Assembly: GCA_009760855.2 (NCBI GenBank)
Contig: WPIO01000073.1
Coordinates: forward strand, 1,353,501 to 1,417,500
Length of the DNA stretch: 64,000 bases
Direction: 5' to 3'
From: Cristatella mucedo
Lineage: Eukaryota > Bryozoa > Phylactolaemata > Cristatellidae
A program made the translations under genes and the position numbers. Numbering within the stretch: position 1 is the stretch's first letter; each line of letters opens with the position of its first letter. Of the stretch, positions 34,547 to 42,118 are shown in pieces. Under the pieces are notes generated by a model. It saw only the letters and a list, made by a program, of their open reading frames with translations. It was not told the origin of the DNA and did no database searches.

Positions 34547-37500
34547 GAGCAAAAACACACTCTCTTTCTCTTAGCCTCACTTCTGCTTAGTCTGTTTTTC
34601 TCTTGCAGCAGTGCATTTATCTGGACAGTGTATGCTGCACCATCGAAGGCAACACATTTATTGTACGTTTCCGATTAGTATTTGCGGCAATCATATGGAT
34701 TATATTTGCAGTTATTATCACTGTACATTCAGCCCCATCTTATACTGAGGTTTCTGAGCTCTACTTGCACCCATTTCTGGTTAATAACAATACCGAGTGA
34801 CATTTTCTGCTGATGCAAACCAAGGTAAGGAATGGAAAAGAATTGTATATCTGCTTGCAATCGATGTCTTCGCCGAAGCATTTAGTCACTGCCCTCCATC
34901 CATTTTTACGAGCTCGTGGTTAAGAGACAATGCCATTACTTAGCAGCCATTGGTGTTCTGGCAACAATTCGACATAACCAGCTCCTACAACTTTGAGAAT
35001 ATTCAGTCACACCCTCTTTTTTGTCAGCTGATTTAAAAGCCTCATTTATAAAGCAGCTGAAGAACCTTAAAGGCTATCGCTACAGTTGCATTTGCCAATA
35101 TAGGGTCGCCCACTGCAAGACTTGAACCCACGATCTGGGTCGTGAAGAGCAAGCACCTTACTCCTGGGCTAAGGCCCGAGGGCATCTTATATGCTTTCAA
35201 GTCAAGCTGCTCATTTACTTAGCATTATGACTGAAACTTGACTAGCATTTGCGAATTCGCCAGCAAATGCTCTGTTTTAAGTGTGGCCAACTTGTTTGCA
35301 ATATTCTTTATAATAATAACTATTAGTCTGAGCAGGGTCTTCCACTGGAACCAATATTATCATGGCAGCCACATTACACTGTTCCTCTATAACTTGCACA
35401 GACTCTGATCAGTGAGTGTGTCCTAGCTATGCTGATTTTTGTGTCGTCAGTAAAGTGGTGGCACCAATTTCTTTCTCGTCTTTTTTCGGGCCATGAAAAT
35501 GCGCTGCCATAGACATGAGAGTTAGAGGGTTCTGCAGTCATTACTACACTGCTGCTTTGAAGACATCTGAAAACTTTGAAGACATGACATGTGGCATTCT
35601 GTTTACTTACTCTAAATATGCAAAGGAACTGGTCTACACGGCTATACTGAGAAATAATAATCGTGCCTTGAATATGCGACGTAGACCCAAGTAGTTGAGA
35701 GTAAGCTATATATGCAAAAAGGAATGTGGAGGCTCTGTTTTTGTGTCACTAGTTGCTAATGCTGGTTTACCAATAGCTTAACGTATCCACACTATAGCCA
35801 CACAGATACTCTGCTGGCAGTAAACAAACCAATTTTTGCTGCAGAGTTTAGCCTTCTATTGTTTGCAACTTTGCTCCGTAGCTACACGAGTTCCACCTTT
35901 AATGTGTCACTATGTCCCTTTCGGAGTTTTTGCTGTTGACTTGGTAAAAAAGCACTCACTTGCCGGCCGTCGAGAATTCAAGCAGGTCGTGAAAAAAGCC
36001 ACTCTTCACTGCCGTGTCGACGTTACCTGCTCAATGGCAGCCGACTCATGCTCTCACTGCCTCGCGGTCTATTCGAGTGTCCCAGGGCTCGCTGTAACAT
36101 GAGTGTGTGCATTTCTGTTCGACTTCTCATCTCAGCATCCAGAGAGTGGCAGCACTGCTGTAGTCGGTTTTTCTGCTCGCAAGTTGCCACTGCTCCACAG
36201 TAGAAATGACAAAAAGAGAGCTGGGTATTTGCAGATGATACTTCAGAGGAAGCTGGAGCGCAGGTCGCGCAACATGGAGGCGGCCGCTGCTGCAGCGCAG
36301 CAGCGAAGGAAGGAAGAAGAGCCATCGAAGGCGCCAGGATCTGACCTGCCAGCCAAAGCAGATCGAGCAGCAGCTGCTGGAGCCGCTGCTGTCAAAGCTG
36401 CTCATGCTGGAGATGAAGGCTTTGCGGCTGCTGCCATTCCCGATGCAAACTATGCAACAGCAGCTGCTGCAGCAGCACCCGTGGCAGTGTCCCCATCGAG
36501 AGAAGGTCGAGGACGCGACGGTGCGTGAATCACAGAATTTGTTTTTGTTTTTTTGCTTCTAGCAGACTGGATGGCTGAAGTCTGCCGACTCTCTCTTAAG
36601 CTCTGGCAGCTTGCTGGTCTTCAGAAGTCTTGTGCCTGCCTTTAGCCGGAAGCCACCATATGTCAGCTGATTTTGCCACAAACCGACGTTTTAGTAGCCG
36701 TTTGTTGATACCCTTGCTCTGCATATCGAAAGAGATACAAAGCGCTGTAAATTTTGTTTACTGCTCATTAAGCTTTAATCTTAAGCGAATAATGGACTGG
36801 CACACTGTGGTAGCTTTGGTTTAGTTAATTCAATGCTTGCAGATCAATGCCGGGAGTAGCCGAGGTTATGGCTACCCGTGCTTGCATTGTAGACCGGTAT
36901 GAGTGCAATGCAAAGGATAAGAATACATATTGTGAGCGAAATTCCAATGAATGTCACGAGTGGGTGATCTTCTGGAACAGCCATACTGACACCCCATGCA
37001 GCATCGACTTCCTAGATACAATAAAATAAATGAACCTTTGTGTCAGATTTCAGCATAGTTACACTCATTAAAGTAACTTAAATAACTTTAAAATTAACAC
37101 TAATTGTATGCTATTGAATGTTGATTTAATGCCGTTAACCCTATCATTAGCAGTGCCTAAGGGGAGATTCTAACAATGGAAGAGCAAGCTTCTGTGGGGG
37201 GGGGGGCTTTGATGGAATGGCTGCTCTGGAATAGAATGGCTGAAGAAGAGAAGCAGGGGGACGAGTAACCTGTGGCTGCCATGCTGCTGAATAGCCGGAG
37301 CTGAAGCCAGAATTGATTGGCCATCAAAAATCCGGTTTCTTTTGAGAACGTGTTTTTGGTTCCGTGAACAGGTGACAGGTGATCCTTTGATGGGGCTTGC
37401 CACTTGCTAATAGACAATTTTTATAAGCTGATTTAATAACCTTGTCAATGTAGGGGCAGAAGAGCCTTAATGGCTATCACCACTGCTTGCAGTGGACAAT

Positions 37501-39175
37501 GAGGGATCACCCACTGAAGGGCTCGAACCCACGACCTGGGTCGTGAAGAGCAAGCACCTTACCTCCTGGGCTAAGACCCAGGCCTGTTTATGCTATGCTG
37601 CTGCCACTGTCTCTCGAGGTTAATCTATGCTACTAGAAACACTTTGTCTCCTCAGTTTAGGTATTCAGCTATTGCCGAATCACTATTGTGTGCCCTTGCA
37701 CATACACGCTCATATGTGTGATGTGAGCGTATGCACACAGACGTAATTTAAGCATCTGCTGCTTGCTGACGAGTGCTACAGCATGGTTGCATGATGTTGT
37801 AAACACAGGCACTACATTGCCAGTGGCGCCGGCAGCTGCCGAAAAGGTCGGTGGGATGCTTAGCAGATTGCCTCCTCCAGCGGCTCGTGCCGATCATCAC
37901 CAGCCGCAGCCGATACCCGGAGGACAACCCAAGTCGCCCCCCAGAGCAAATGGTGCAGGCTTACTGCCAGATGTGAGTGCTTTGCTGGCATGATGAGAAT
38001 GTTACCCTCGTAGTTTTGTCTTTTCTTCTGGTTGACGTTGACCAAGCACTCCACCTGGCTGTGAAGGGGTTGGCACTGCAGCTACTACTGCAGACTTTCT
38101 GTCCTGCTTTGCCTGGTCTCCTGTGCTCTGATACCATCGATGCCGACGTGTCTTTGCAGGAGTTGCAGCAAGCCGGAGGGAGTAGCTTTGCCAAACCTGG
38201 ACGTTTCAGCTCGGCACCAGTCCCAGTGCGCCCGGGTCGAGTGCCTGCCGAGGCAGGTGGACCCCTTCGACCTGGCAACCCGGTCATAACCAGAGGAGAT
38301 GACAGAGCGGGCCTGGCTGTCACCAGCGCTAGACTGGTGAGCAGCCTATCCAATAACCCGTTCATGCCGAGACCTGCCCTTCGATCTGTCAGCAGATATG
38401 CTCACCTCGCATGCCCTGGTGCTTGCAGGACCATGTGTGGCAGTGGGCAGTTATTCAGCTGGTCCATTCAAAATATGAAGGTCATTAATAGAAGATGCTA
38501 CCCTGATGCAGCTAGCACTGGCGATTAACTAACGTAGTCTAAAGGTCACAGACAAAGTACTCTAATTCAGACTCTGCATGGCAAATTTTTTGACCATCAT
38601 CATTTTTCGACCATTCATGCATCGATAATGCTTAGGGTTGTCATCTAAGTAGTGTAGGCATCTGCTACTGCTACCTTTACCCATGATATGACTGTGCTGG
38701 TTGTTGGCATTGCTACCTATTTGGCAGCTGCCCCTCATCATCATGCCAGTCCTGGGCTGGTGCAGGGGCTGCCTTTAGAGCTGCTGCCGGCTAGTCATGT
38801 AGTCACGTCAGCTCAGAGGGTTTGGCTACTGTTTCGGGATCACTCTTTAGCATTCATTCTCCACCATTAAGTCTTAATAGTGATTCTTGTTTGACATGAT
38901 TTGAGACTGATCCAGAAAAAATAAAGCCTGTTCATCTAGCAAGGATCGTTGCCAGCCACCCCCTCCCCGAATGCTATATCTTTATCTCGAGTAGGGCAAG
39001 ATAATGCTTGATAATAGAGTATTTGGTACATTAGTAGGTTTTGTAGTGGTTTAACCTTTGATAACATCTTACTGAGCATCAGATAAAAGCAGCTTGTTCA
39101 GTCAGATACAGGAGCATATCTGGCAGTCATGTAATAATAATAATAATACATTTGTGTAGTGCCCTCAGAGAACCG

Positions 39176-39241
<66 letters not shown>

Positions 39242-42118
39242 GGCACTTTCTGTCTAAATGAATGAGCTGGCTTGACTGTTACCTCTGGTTTCAGAAGTCG
39301 TGGGCACCAGCGTAGCCAGGATTCAGCTTGGTATGGGACAGCTAACCCTACCAAGATGAAGGGCATCTGGGGTGGTCGAGCCACCCGGCAGGCAGACCCC
39401 CTTCTGATCAATCTTGTGGTAACCATGGCCTGATGATCCCTGCCCTTCTCAGACGAGCCTTCTGTCGCGGGTTTGTGTGCTGACGACAGATGCTTCTTTC
39501 CGTCGACTACTGAGATATCTTTTTGGGTGGTGGCAATATGCTTGCCGGACGATTCAGCCATTATCTTTTTAGTTCTTATTCTGTAATCAGGCTTTACTGT
39601 CGTTTTACTTCTGTAGACAAAGCCATGCTGCTCTAACATATCACCAAGTAGAAGTGTAACCTGGTACTAGTAGAACCTGGAGCTGTTGACCTACTGGGTA
39701 TCCTCAGAGAGCTGAGCCCAAGCAGCCTGTTGCTTTTTTTGCACCATCTTTCAACCAGACTTTGAAACCTCTTGCATGTCCCGTTGCAGGGATAGGAAGT
39801 ACCATAAAAGCCTGACTGTATTGTGGTGCCAGTCTGCAATCAGCTTAGGTACATGTGTAATTAGTTTATCTTCACCTGCCTAGGTGGTCAGTGCATGTGG
39901 ACAACGAGTTGATGCCTTAGGAATATCGTGGTGGTAGCCACACTGTGTGCAACATTCGTAGTGTTTGAGCAGGTACTCTCAAGCCAGCCGGTAGCTGCAT
40001 ATTTGCCGACACTTTTGCTTGAGTGCTTGTTTCAGCAGCAGGTAGATACAATATAATTCATTGGTATAGCGCCCTAAGAGAACTTAATCTCTATTCAGGC
40101 GCTTCACATATGCCACGGGGTTCGAGCCCATGCCCTCGGCCAGACCTTGGTCGGGCAAGTACTTTAACCACTGGGCCAATCCAGCATGGCAAAGATAGCG
40201 ATGTAGATGATGAAAGATACCTCTCGGAGGCAAGTGATGAAGATGGGATCCGACCAATCCTCCCCCTACGTTAGAGCCTTCGGTCAGCACAAAAGGATGC
40301 TTGACTTGAAAGTGCTCGTGGCTGCCACGGCTGCAGCTGGCAGCCACGAGCCATGGGATTGAAAGGGGAAAATGTTCACTATCGCCAGGATGTGCACCTG
40401 AAACTTTTTTTTTTTTTTTTCTGGCAGTGGATTTTAAAGAGCTTTTTCTCTCTGTCAGGATGCTGGTACCAGCTAGCAATTCACTTCCTTATTCATGACT
40501 TTCCCGTGTTTGGCTCTTCCTAATGTTGCCCCAACAGCACTAGGCTAGAGGCCAGCTCGCTTCCAAAATCTCCTTAAATATAGTTTAATCTAAAAAAGCA
40601 TGAATAAATTATATATGAAGGAGAAGCAGCCGATATTAGGTGAGCTTTAAAATATGTGACACCCTGTCAACCTATTTTCACAAGTTATATTTTGCCTCTT
40701 GCCCATGCAATCGCCAAGGTAATAGAAGATTTCATTTGTATGCAGATGAGGCAGCTGTATTTGTGCTTAGATTCATCGATGCCTTCCAGTACTTCAAACC
40801 TGTTATCGACTCCCTTGCAGCTTGTATAGCCGACGTTTGCACTTGGATGGTAGCAAACTTTCTCATATTGAATTATGATAAGGTACTTTAGTAGTTATGG
40901 GCAAACTTAGTGTTCCACAGAAATTGGAAAGCCTAACCCAAAAGATCTCGGAAAGCCCATCGCATGTACCCACTGCCCGAATCTGAGTGTCCTGTTACAA
41001 AATTAGAATTCTGTATTTCACAGCATCAGTTCCACCGTCAAGTCTGCATACCATCAGCTACTTAGCATTACAAAAACTGTGGAATGCATACATAAGGATA
41101 CCAAAGGATGCATTTGTGATTTTCCCTGTAGGTTTCTGTAACTCACTACTTTCAGGTCATCCTGCCTATATAGTAATATGTTGGAATGGTAAGAAAGATG
41201 AAACTATGATAACAGACAAGCTGAACGTTGCTCAAGCTTTCCTGGTCTATTATTGACTAATTAGTGAGTGGTATGACAATAGCTTGGTTCAAAGATGCTG
41301 GGAAGAAGTCTGTGGCTAAGGAAAAATCTACCATGTTAGTTAGGCTTGTCAGGGGTGTATGTAGTGTGGTTCACTGCTTCGAATGTTTTGCCATCTGGCT
41401 TTGTTGATAAATTTGTTTACCTGAATAAGAATAAGAATAGCATGGCCCCAGCTTTGTGGCTGCGGTTGATGTCTGACTTCTGCAAAAGATTCCATCATTG
41501 CATTATATCGCATTGTTGATTGCTGAAGCGATGGAACCAATCAGGTGGTTCTCTTTAGCTTGCATTCATTGGTGATTCGTAGAAAAGCAGCAATTAAATA
41601 TGCACCAGCTGGTTTTCATAGTGCTAAAAAACATAAAGATGTCACATTATAGCCGATCAACAACAGCGAGAACAGCCAGCTTTTGGTCGGCCTTGCTCGT
41701 ATGCACATAATCACAAGCAGTTTTGTTCTATAGAAAAATATTTGGATTATGTGCCTGGTACAATAATCGTAACTTTTATTGAAGAAACACTCGCTCCAAG
41801 TTGAATATTCATGAAATAATTTATTCGTTAGGGCTCTAAGGATGACCAACCGAAGAAGTGATACCGTTCAGGTGACCGGCCTTCGCAGAAATTGGTGGCT
41901 TGCCATTTTTGCTTTCTCGCTTTTTGCAGGTCCCCAATCAGCGCCCAACCAGTGCCAAGCTGGAGAAGCCTAAGCCGGTCTATGGACGAAAGCAATTTAA
42001 CAACACTCGCAACACGTCTGCCGAGCACGTTGCCAAAGTGGCATTCGGCAGCTACACGCAGGCTCACGGCACCATCAATGCCAATGCTTTGGCTGCCCTG
42101 AAGGCAGCCAAGTGGTGA
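21771..42118 (+). CDS. MAPK15: MAPK15 (ERK7/ERK8) atypical MAP kinase, 12 exons, complete
   Basis: Twelve exons with GT-AG introns and consistent phases give 1839 nt, 612 residues plus stop; human MAPK15 is 544. Exons: 21771-21836, 23668-23766, 29717-29837, 30818-30948, 31389-31555, 31688-31827, 32414-32471, 33114-33354, 36235-36520, 37809-37972, 38160-38336, 41930-42118. Motifs: P-loop GKGAYG (20-25), VALKK lysine 42, helix-C Glu60, HRDQK (135-139; Gln replaces the usual LKP-type residue and is typical of ERK7/8), DFG (155-157), activation loop TEY (176-178) and the CMGC segment [15 protein letters not shown]. Residues 340-343 are YEMI, in the place of the human LC3-interaction motif. The tail is low-complexity Ala/Pro-rich and ends in a conserved [10 protein letters not shown]. 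The family autophosphorylates its TEY motif and acts in ciliogenesis, autophagy and genome stability. Intron 2 (6 kb) is full of transposons. Confidence 0.95.
21837..23667 (+). other. MAPK15 intron 1, nothing recognised
   Basis: 1831 bp without clear repeats shared elsewhere or additional exons in phase. Confidence 0.5.
23668..23766 (+). CDS. MAPK15: MAPK15 exon 2
   Basis: 99 nt, residues 23-55. Completes the P-loop (AYG) and carries the ATP-binding lysine in [12 protein letters not shown]. Acceptor ctgtag|G, donor CAG|gtaagc, phase 0. Confidence 0.94.
23980..24268 (+). mobile_element. Solo LTR, copy 1
   Basis: Starts TGTTGTGTTTGCCTG and ends CAGTAACATAACA, with AATAAA (about 24162) followed by gactgagtctcgttc. 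It is flanked by a perfect 4-bp duplication, caga at 23976-23979 and at 24269-24272. The 4-bp duplication and TG...CA ends fit a Gypsy-type LTR left by recombination between two LTRs. Located in MAPK15 intron 2, same strand, so its AATAAA could act as an intronic poly(A) signal. Confidence 0.75.
24460..24934 (+). mobile_element. LINE-B N-terminal RT-region fragment, degraded
   Basis: The decayed translation matches the linker before [21 protein letters not shown], later [15 protein letters not shown] and HPSKRL. It parallels 10270-10500. In MAPK15 intron 2. Confidence 0.55.
24935..25268 (-). mobile_element. LINE-A-like coding fragment
   Basis: Minus-strand translation [20 protein letters not shown], then [20 protein letters not shown], the conserved C-terminal block of LINE-A. 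Confidence 0.75.
25303..25316 (+). repeat. Poly-G tract
   Basis: A run of 14 G near the start of a LINE-C fragment; no role evident. Confidence 0.8.
25325..25985 (+). mobile_element. LINE-C 3' fragment
   Basis: Encodes, with breaks, the post-RT region ([34 protein letters not shown]) and the 3' UTR ending aacacccacatag, then gtggagttacagacggaaat. The next base block is a SINE-1, which abuts the LINE end. Confidence 0.8.
25986..26108 (+). mobile_element. SINE-1 copy abutting LINE-C
   Basis: tRNA-like head (gcggttaaggtgcttccctc; gggctcgagccccaa) and the tail catatgtgaagcatc, then tagagattaaattttcttag. MAPK15 intron 2. Confidence 0.8.
26262..28012 (-). mobile_element. LINE-C copy with intact RT ORF, 5'-truncated
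   Basis: Minus-strand element. It ends at a (CATTA)n tail (26265-26288 in plus text as taatg units) after a 3' UTR with gtggagttactgatggag. The 5' end near 28012 lies inside the ORF: no endonuclease domain is present upstream, so it is a truncated insertion. The uninterrupted 553-codon frame suggests it is young. It lies antisense to MAPK15 in intron 2. Confidence 0.85.
26332..27993 (-). CDS. LINE-C reverse transcriptase (partial ORF2, endonuclease missing)
   Basis: 553 codons without interruption. RT motifs in order: ILKKPGLD and [16 protein letters not shown] (50-79), [13 protein letters not shown] (106-118), catalytic [11 protein letters not shown] (135-145; first Asp 135), [13 protein letters not shown] (192-204) and the active site FYADDTQLY (224-232, Asp227/228). 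These fit the L2/CR1/Rex1 group of non-LTR elements. After RT comes a thumb and a C-terminal region with GYLPVEQR-like, [13 protein letters not shown] and [15 protein letters not shown] blocks. RT copies element RNA into DNA at a nicked target. The first Met is simply where the truncated copy begins; a complete protein would have an apurinic-type endonuclease before it. Confidence 0.88.
   Translation of the reverse strand: MDLVYIHPIPSSLWSSLADQLSPAITKISNASLGKGVVPKSFKSAIVRPILKKPGLDTEVLANYRPVSLLPFLSKILEKIVAKQLVEHIENNGMSETFQSGFKRQHSTETALLRVNNDILRGNDDGNVTALALLDLSAAFDTIDHEVLLERLRTTIGLADEALAWFKSYLSDRVQSVSCGGQVSDMRRVTCGVPRGSVLGPLLFSIYTQLLGKVIKAHGIGYHFYADDTQLYLSFKPSESAAATEKLNACLADIRSWMSENFLKLNDDKTELLLIGHPKRVAGLKHFAVLIGNAIVRPSPRARNLGVVFDSCLNFKSFIQKTASTASHHIRSLSKIRSCLPQWLVKNLTSSLVLSRLDYCNSLLAGLPKKAIMPLQRTMNMAAKLVFKSQRFEHVSPLLKELGWLPVEQRIQSKVLTLTHKAGHGLAPSYLAELLHQFQPVRALRSCVDNKLAVPFLRLKTVGDRSFGSAGPRLWNSLPQFLRNDIYSPTADYGTSFSVVLNCYFYATHYLNCSPNSAMLPTFSLLRETKSVGYRMRTESHLGCECAIQNSPA
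28509..29124 (+). mobile_element. LINE-A 3' fragment
   Basis: An open frame (28473-28898) covers [20 protein letters not shown] and [20 protein letters not shown], followed by the 3' UTR, hairpin tail and (ATT)n to 29124. Last repeat in MAPK15 intron 2. A small tandem repeat containing catatgttaacat (28450-28500) precedes it. Confidence 0.82.
29125..29716 (+). other. MAPK15 intron 2 remainder, nothing recognised
   Basis: No repeat or extra exon detected apart from the branch-point/acceptor region before exon 3. Confidence 0.45.
29717..29837 (+). CDS. MAPK15: MAPK15 exon 3
   Basis: 121 nt, residues 56-95 plus one base. [18 protein letters not shown] includes the helix-C glutamate; then [10 protein letters not shown], the hinge. 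Acceptor ttccag|C, donor ATGG|gtaaga. Confidence 0.94.
30408..30471 (+). repeat. (GA)n microsatellite
   Basis: About 30 GA units in MAPK15 intron 3. A looser GA-rich stretch (30475-30654) links it to a second pure tract. Confidence 0.93.
30655..30707 (+). repeat. (GA)n microsatellite
   Basis: Second GA tract in MAPK15 intron 3, ending about 110 bp before exon 4. Confidence 0.93.
30818..30948 (+). CDS. MAPK15: MAPK15 exon 4 (catalytic loop)
   Basis: 131 nt, residues 96-139. Ends with GNVIHRDQK; Asp137 is the catalytic base. Acceptor cttgcag|A, donor AAG|gtaagc. Confidence 0.95.
31389..31555 (+). CDS. MAPK15: MAPK15 exon 5 (DFG and TEY)
   Basis: 167 nt, residues 140-194 plus two bases. [20 protein letters not shown] begins it; the TEY activation motif and [10 protein letters not shown] follow. 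The loop between DFG and TEY is Gly/Asp-rich. Acceptor ttaacag|C, donor CACAG|gtcagt. Confidence 0.95.
31688..31827 (+). CDS. MAPK15: MAPK15 exon 6
   Basis: 140 nt, residues 195-241 plus one base. [20 protein letters not shown] and [11 protein letters not shown], strongly MAPK15-like. Acceptor ttttag|G, donor CAAG|gtgaga. Confidence 0.95.
32414..32471 (+). CDS. MAPK15: MAPK15 exon 7
   Basis: 58 nt, residues 242-260 plus two bases: [19 protein letters not shown]. Less conserved, but phase and position fit between IPMPS and the [14 protein letters not shown] block. Acceptor ttttcag|A, donor GCAG|gtaagc. Confidence 0.88.
33114..33354 (+). CDS. MAPK15: MAPK15 exon 8 (kinase C-lobe end)
   Basis: 241 nt, residues 261-341. 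[20 protein letters not shown] closes the kinase domain; [14 protein letters not shown] leads into the LC3-interaction motif, split by the following intron. Donor GAG|gtgagc. Confidence 0.95.
33355..34306 (+). other. MAPK15 intron 8, first part, nothing recognised
   Basis: No shared repeat or plausible extra exon seen. Confidence 0.45.
34307..34377 (+). repeat. (AC)n microsatellite
   Basis: About 35 AC units in MAPK15 intron 8. Confidence 0.95.
34500..34542 (+). repeat. (TC)n microsatellite
   Basis: Pure TC tract preceded by 110 bp of TC-rich imperfect sequence in MAPK15 intron 8. Confidence 0.92.
35026..35180 (-). mobile_element. SINE-2 copy
   Basis: Antisense: tttataaagcagctgaagaa, gcaagacttgaacccacgat, ctgggtcgtgaagagcaagc, accttactcctgggctaagg. 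MAPK15 intron 8. Confidence 0.78.
35181..36234 (+). other. MAPK15 intron 8, last part, nothing recognised
   Basis: No repeat identified. The open frame entering exon 9 from 36103 is intronic: the acceptor at 36233-36234 gives the conserved MILQRKLE start. Confidence 0.5.
36235..36520 (+). CDS. MAPK15: MAPK15 exon 9 (LIR completion, Ala-rich linker)
   Basis: 286 nt, residues 342-436 plus one base. Starts [15 protein letters not shown], completing Y-E-M-I; then a long alanine-rich, probably disordered or helical stretch ending GRGRD. Acceptor ttgcag|A; the donor gacg|gtgcgt is less typical but is needed because a stop follows in frame. Confidence 0.85.
37424..37580 (-). mobile_element. SINE-2 copy
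   Basis: Antisense copy, the cleanest of the short subtype: gcagaagagccttaatggct, atcaccactgcttgcagtgg, gctcgaacccacgacctggg. MAPK15 intron 9. Confidence 0.82.
37809..37972 (+). CDS. MAPK15: MAPK15 exon 10
   Basis: 164 nt, residues 437-491. Ala/Pro-rich linker ([14 protein letters not shown], then [16 protein letters not shown]). Weak conservation is expected here; phase and splice sites (acacag|G, GAT|gtgagt) support it. Confidence 0.78.
38160..38336 (+). CDS. MAPK15: MAPK15 exon 11
   Basis: 177 nt, residues 492-550. Contains [20 protein letters not shown] and a Gly/Pro/Arg-rich tail. Sites tttgcag|G and CTG|gtgagc, phase 0. Confidence 0.78.
39131..39262 (-). mobile_element. LINE-A 3' tail with internal TC expansion
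   Basis: The antisense tail (AAT)n, tagtgccctcagagaaccga continues as gtctc, and resumes after the TC tract as ctctaggcactttc. These two flanks are adjacent in other LINE-A copies. MAPK15 intron 11. Confidence 0.8.
39178..39241 (+). repeat. (TC)n microsatellite grown inside a LINE-A tail
   Basis: About 32 TC units replacing the tctcttt step of the LINE-A tail. Confidence 0.93.
39263..40048 (+). other. MAPK15 intron 11, unrecognised sequence
   Basis: A minus-strand open frame (39639-39127) runs through here into the microsatellite but resembles no known family. Stretch 39290-39420 is GC-richer than average. No repeat match elsewhere in the window. Confidence 0.4.
40049..40188 (-). mobile_element. 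SINE-1 copy
   Basis: Antisense: tatagcgccctaagagaact, then ctctattcaggcgcttcaca, ggggttcgagcccatgccct and ttggtcgggcaagtacttta. MAPK15 intron 11. Confidence 0.82.
40645..41165 (+). mobile_element. LINE-A RT fragment, degraded
   Basis: Frame 40640-40891 gives [14 protein letters not shown] (decayed [12 protein letters not shown]) and [20 protein letters not shown], as in the LINE-A copy near 59.5 kb. The second catalytic Asp of YADD is changed (YADE), so it could not be active. MAPK15 intron 11. Confidence 0.75.
41930..42118 (+). CDS. MAPK15: MAPK15 exon 12 (C-terminus)
   Basis: 189 nt, residues 551-612 and [17 protein letters not shown] and then [18 protein letters not shown]. The last block parallels GGYSQAYGTV near the human C-terminus. 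Acceptor tttgcag|G. Confidence 0.9.
   Translation, partial: VPNQRPTSAKLEKPKPVYGRKQFNNTRNTSAEHVAKVAFGSYTQAHGTINANALAALKAAKW

Noticed and set aside
36103-36234. Upstream start of an independent protein before MAPK15 exon 9
   Set aside because: Exon 8 joins at 36235 in phase and gives the conserved YEMILQ sequence; the part before is intron.
36842-37029. Acceptor at 36842 (cttgcag|atcaatgcc) as the next MAPK15 exon
   Set aside because: In the required phase it meets a stop after five codons; the exon at 37809 fits in phase and composition.
39127-39639. 170-codon minus-strand protein
   Set aside because: Its end is microsatellite-encoded and the rest has no recognisable motif; it lies inside MAPK15 intron 11 without splice or start support.
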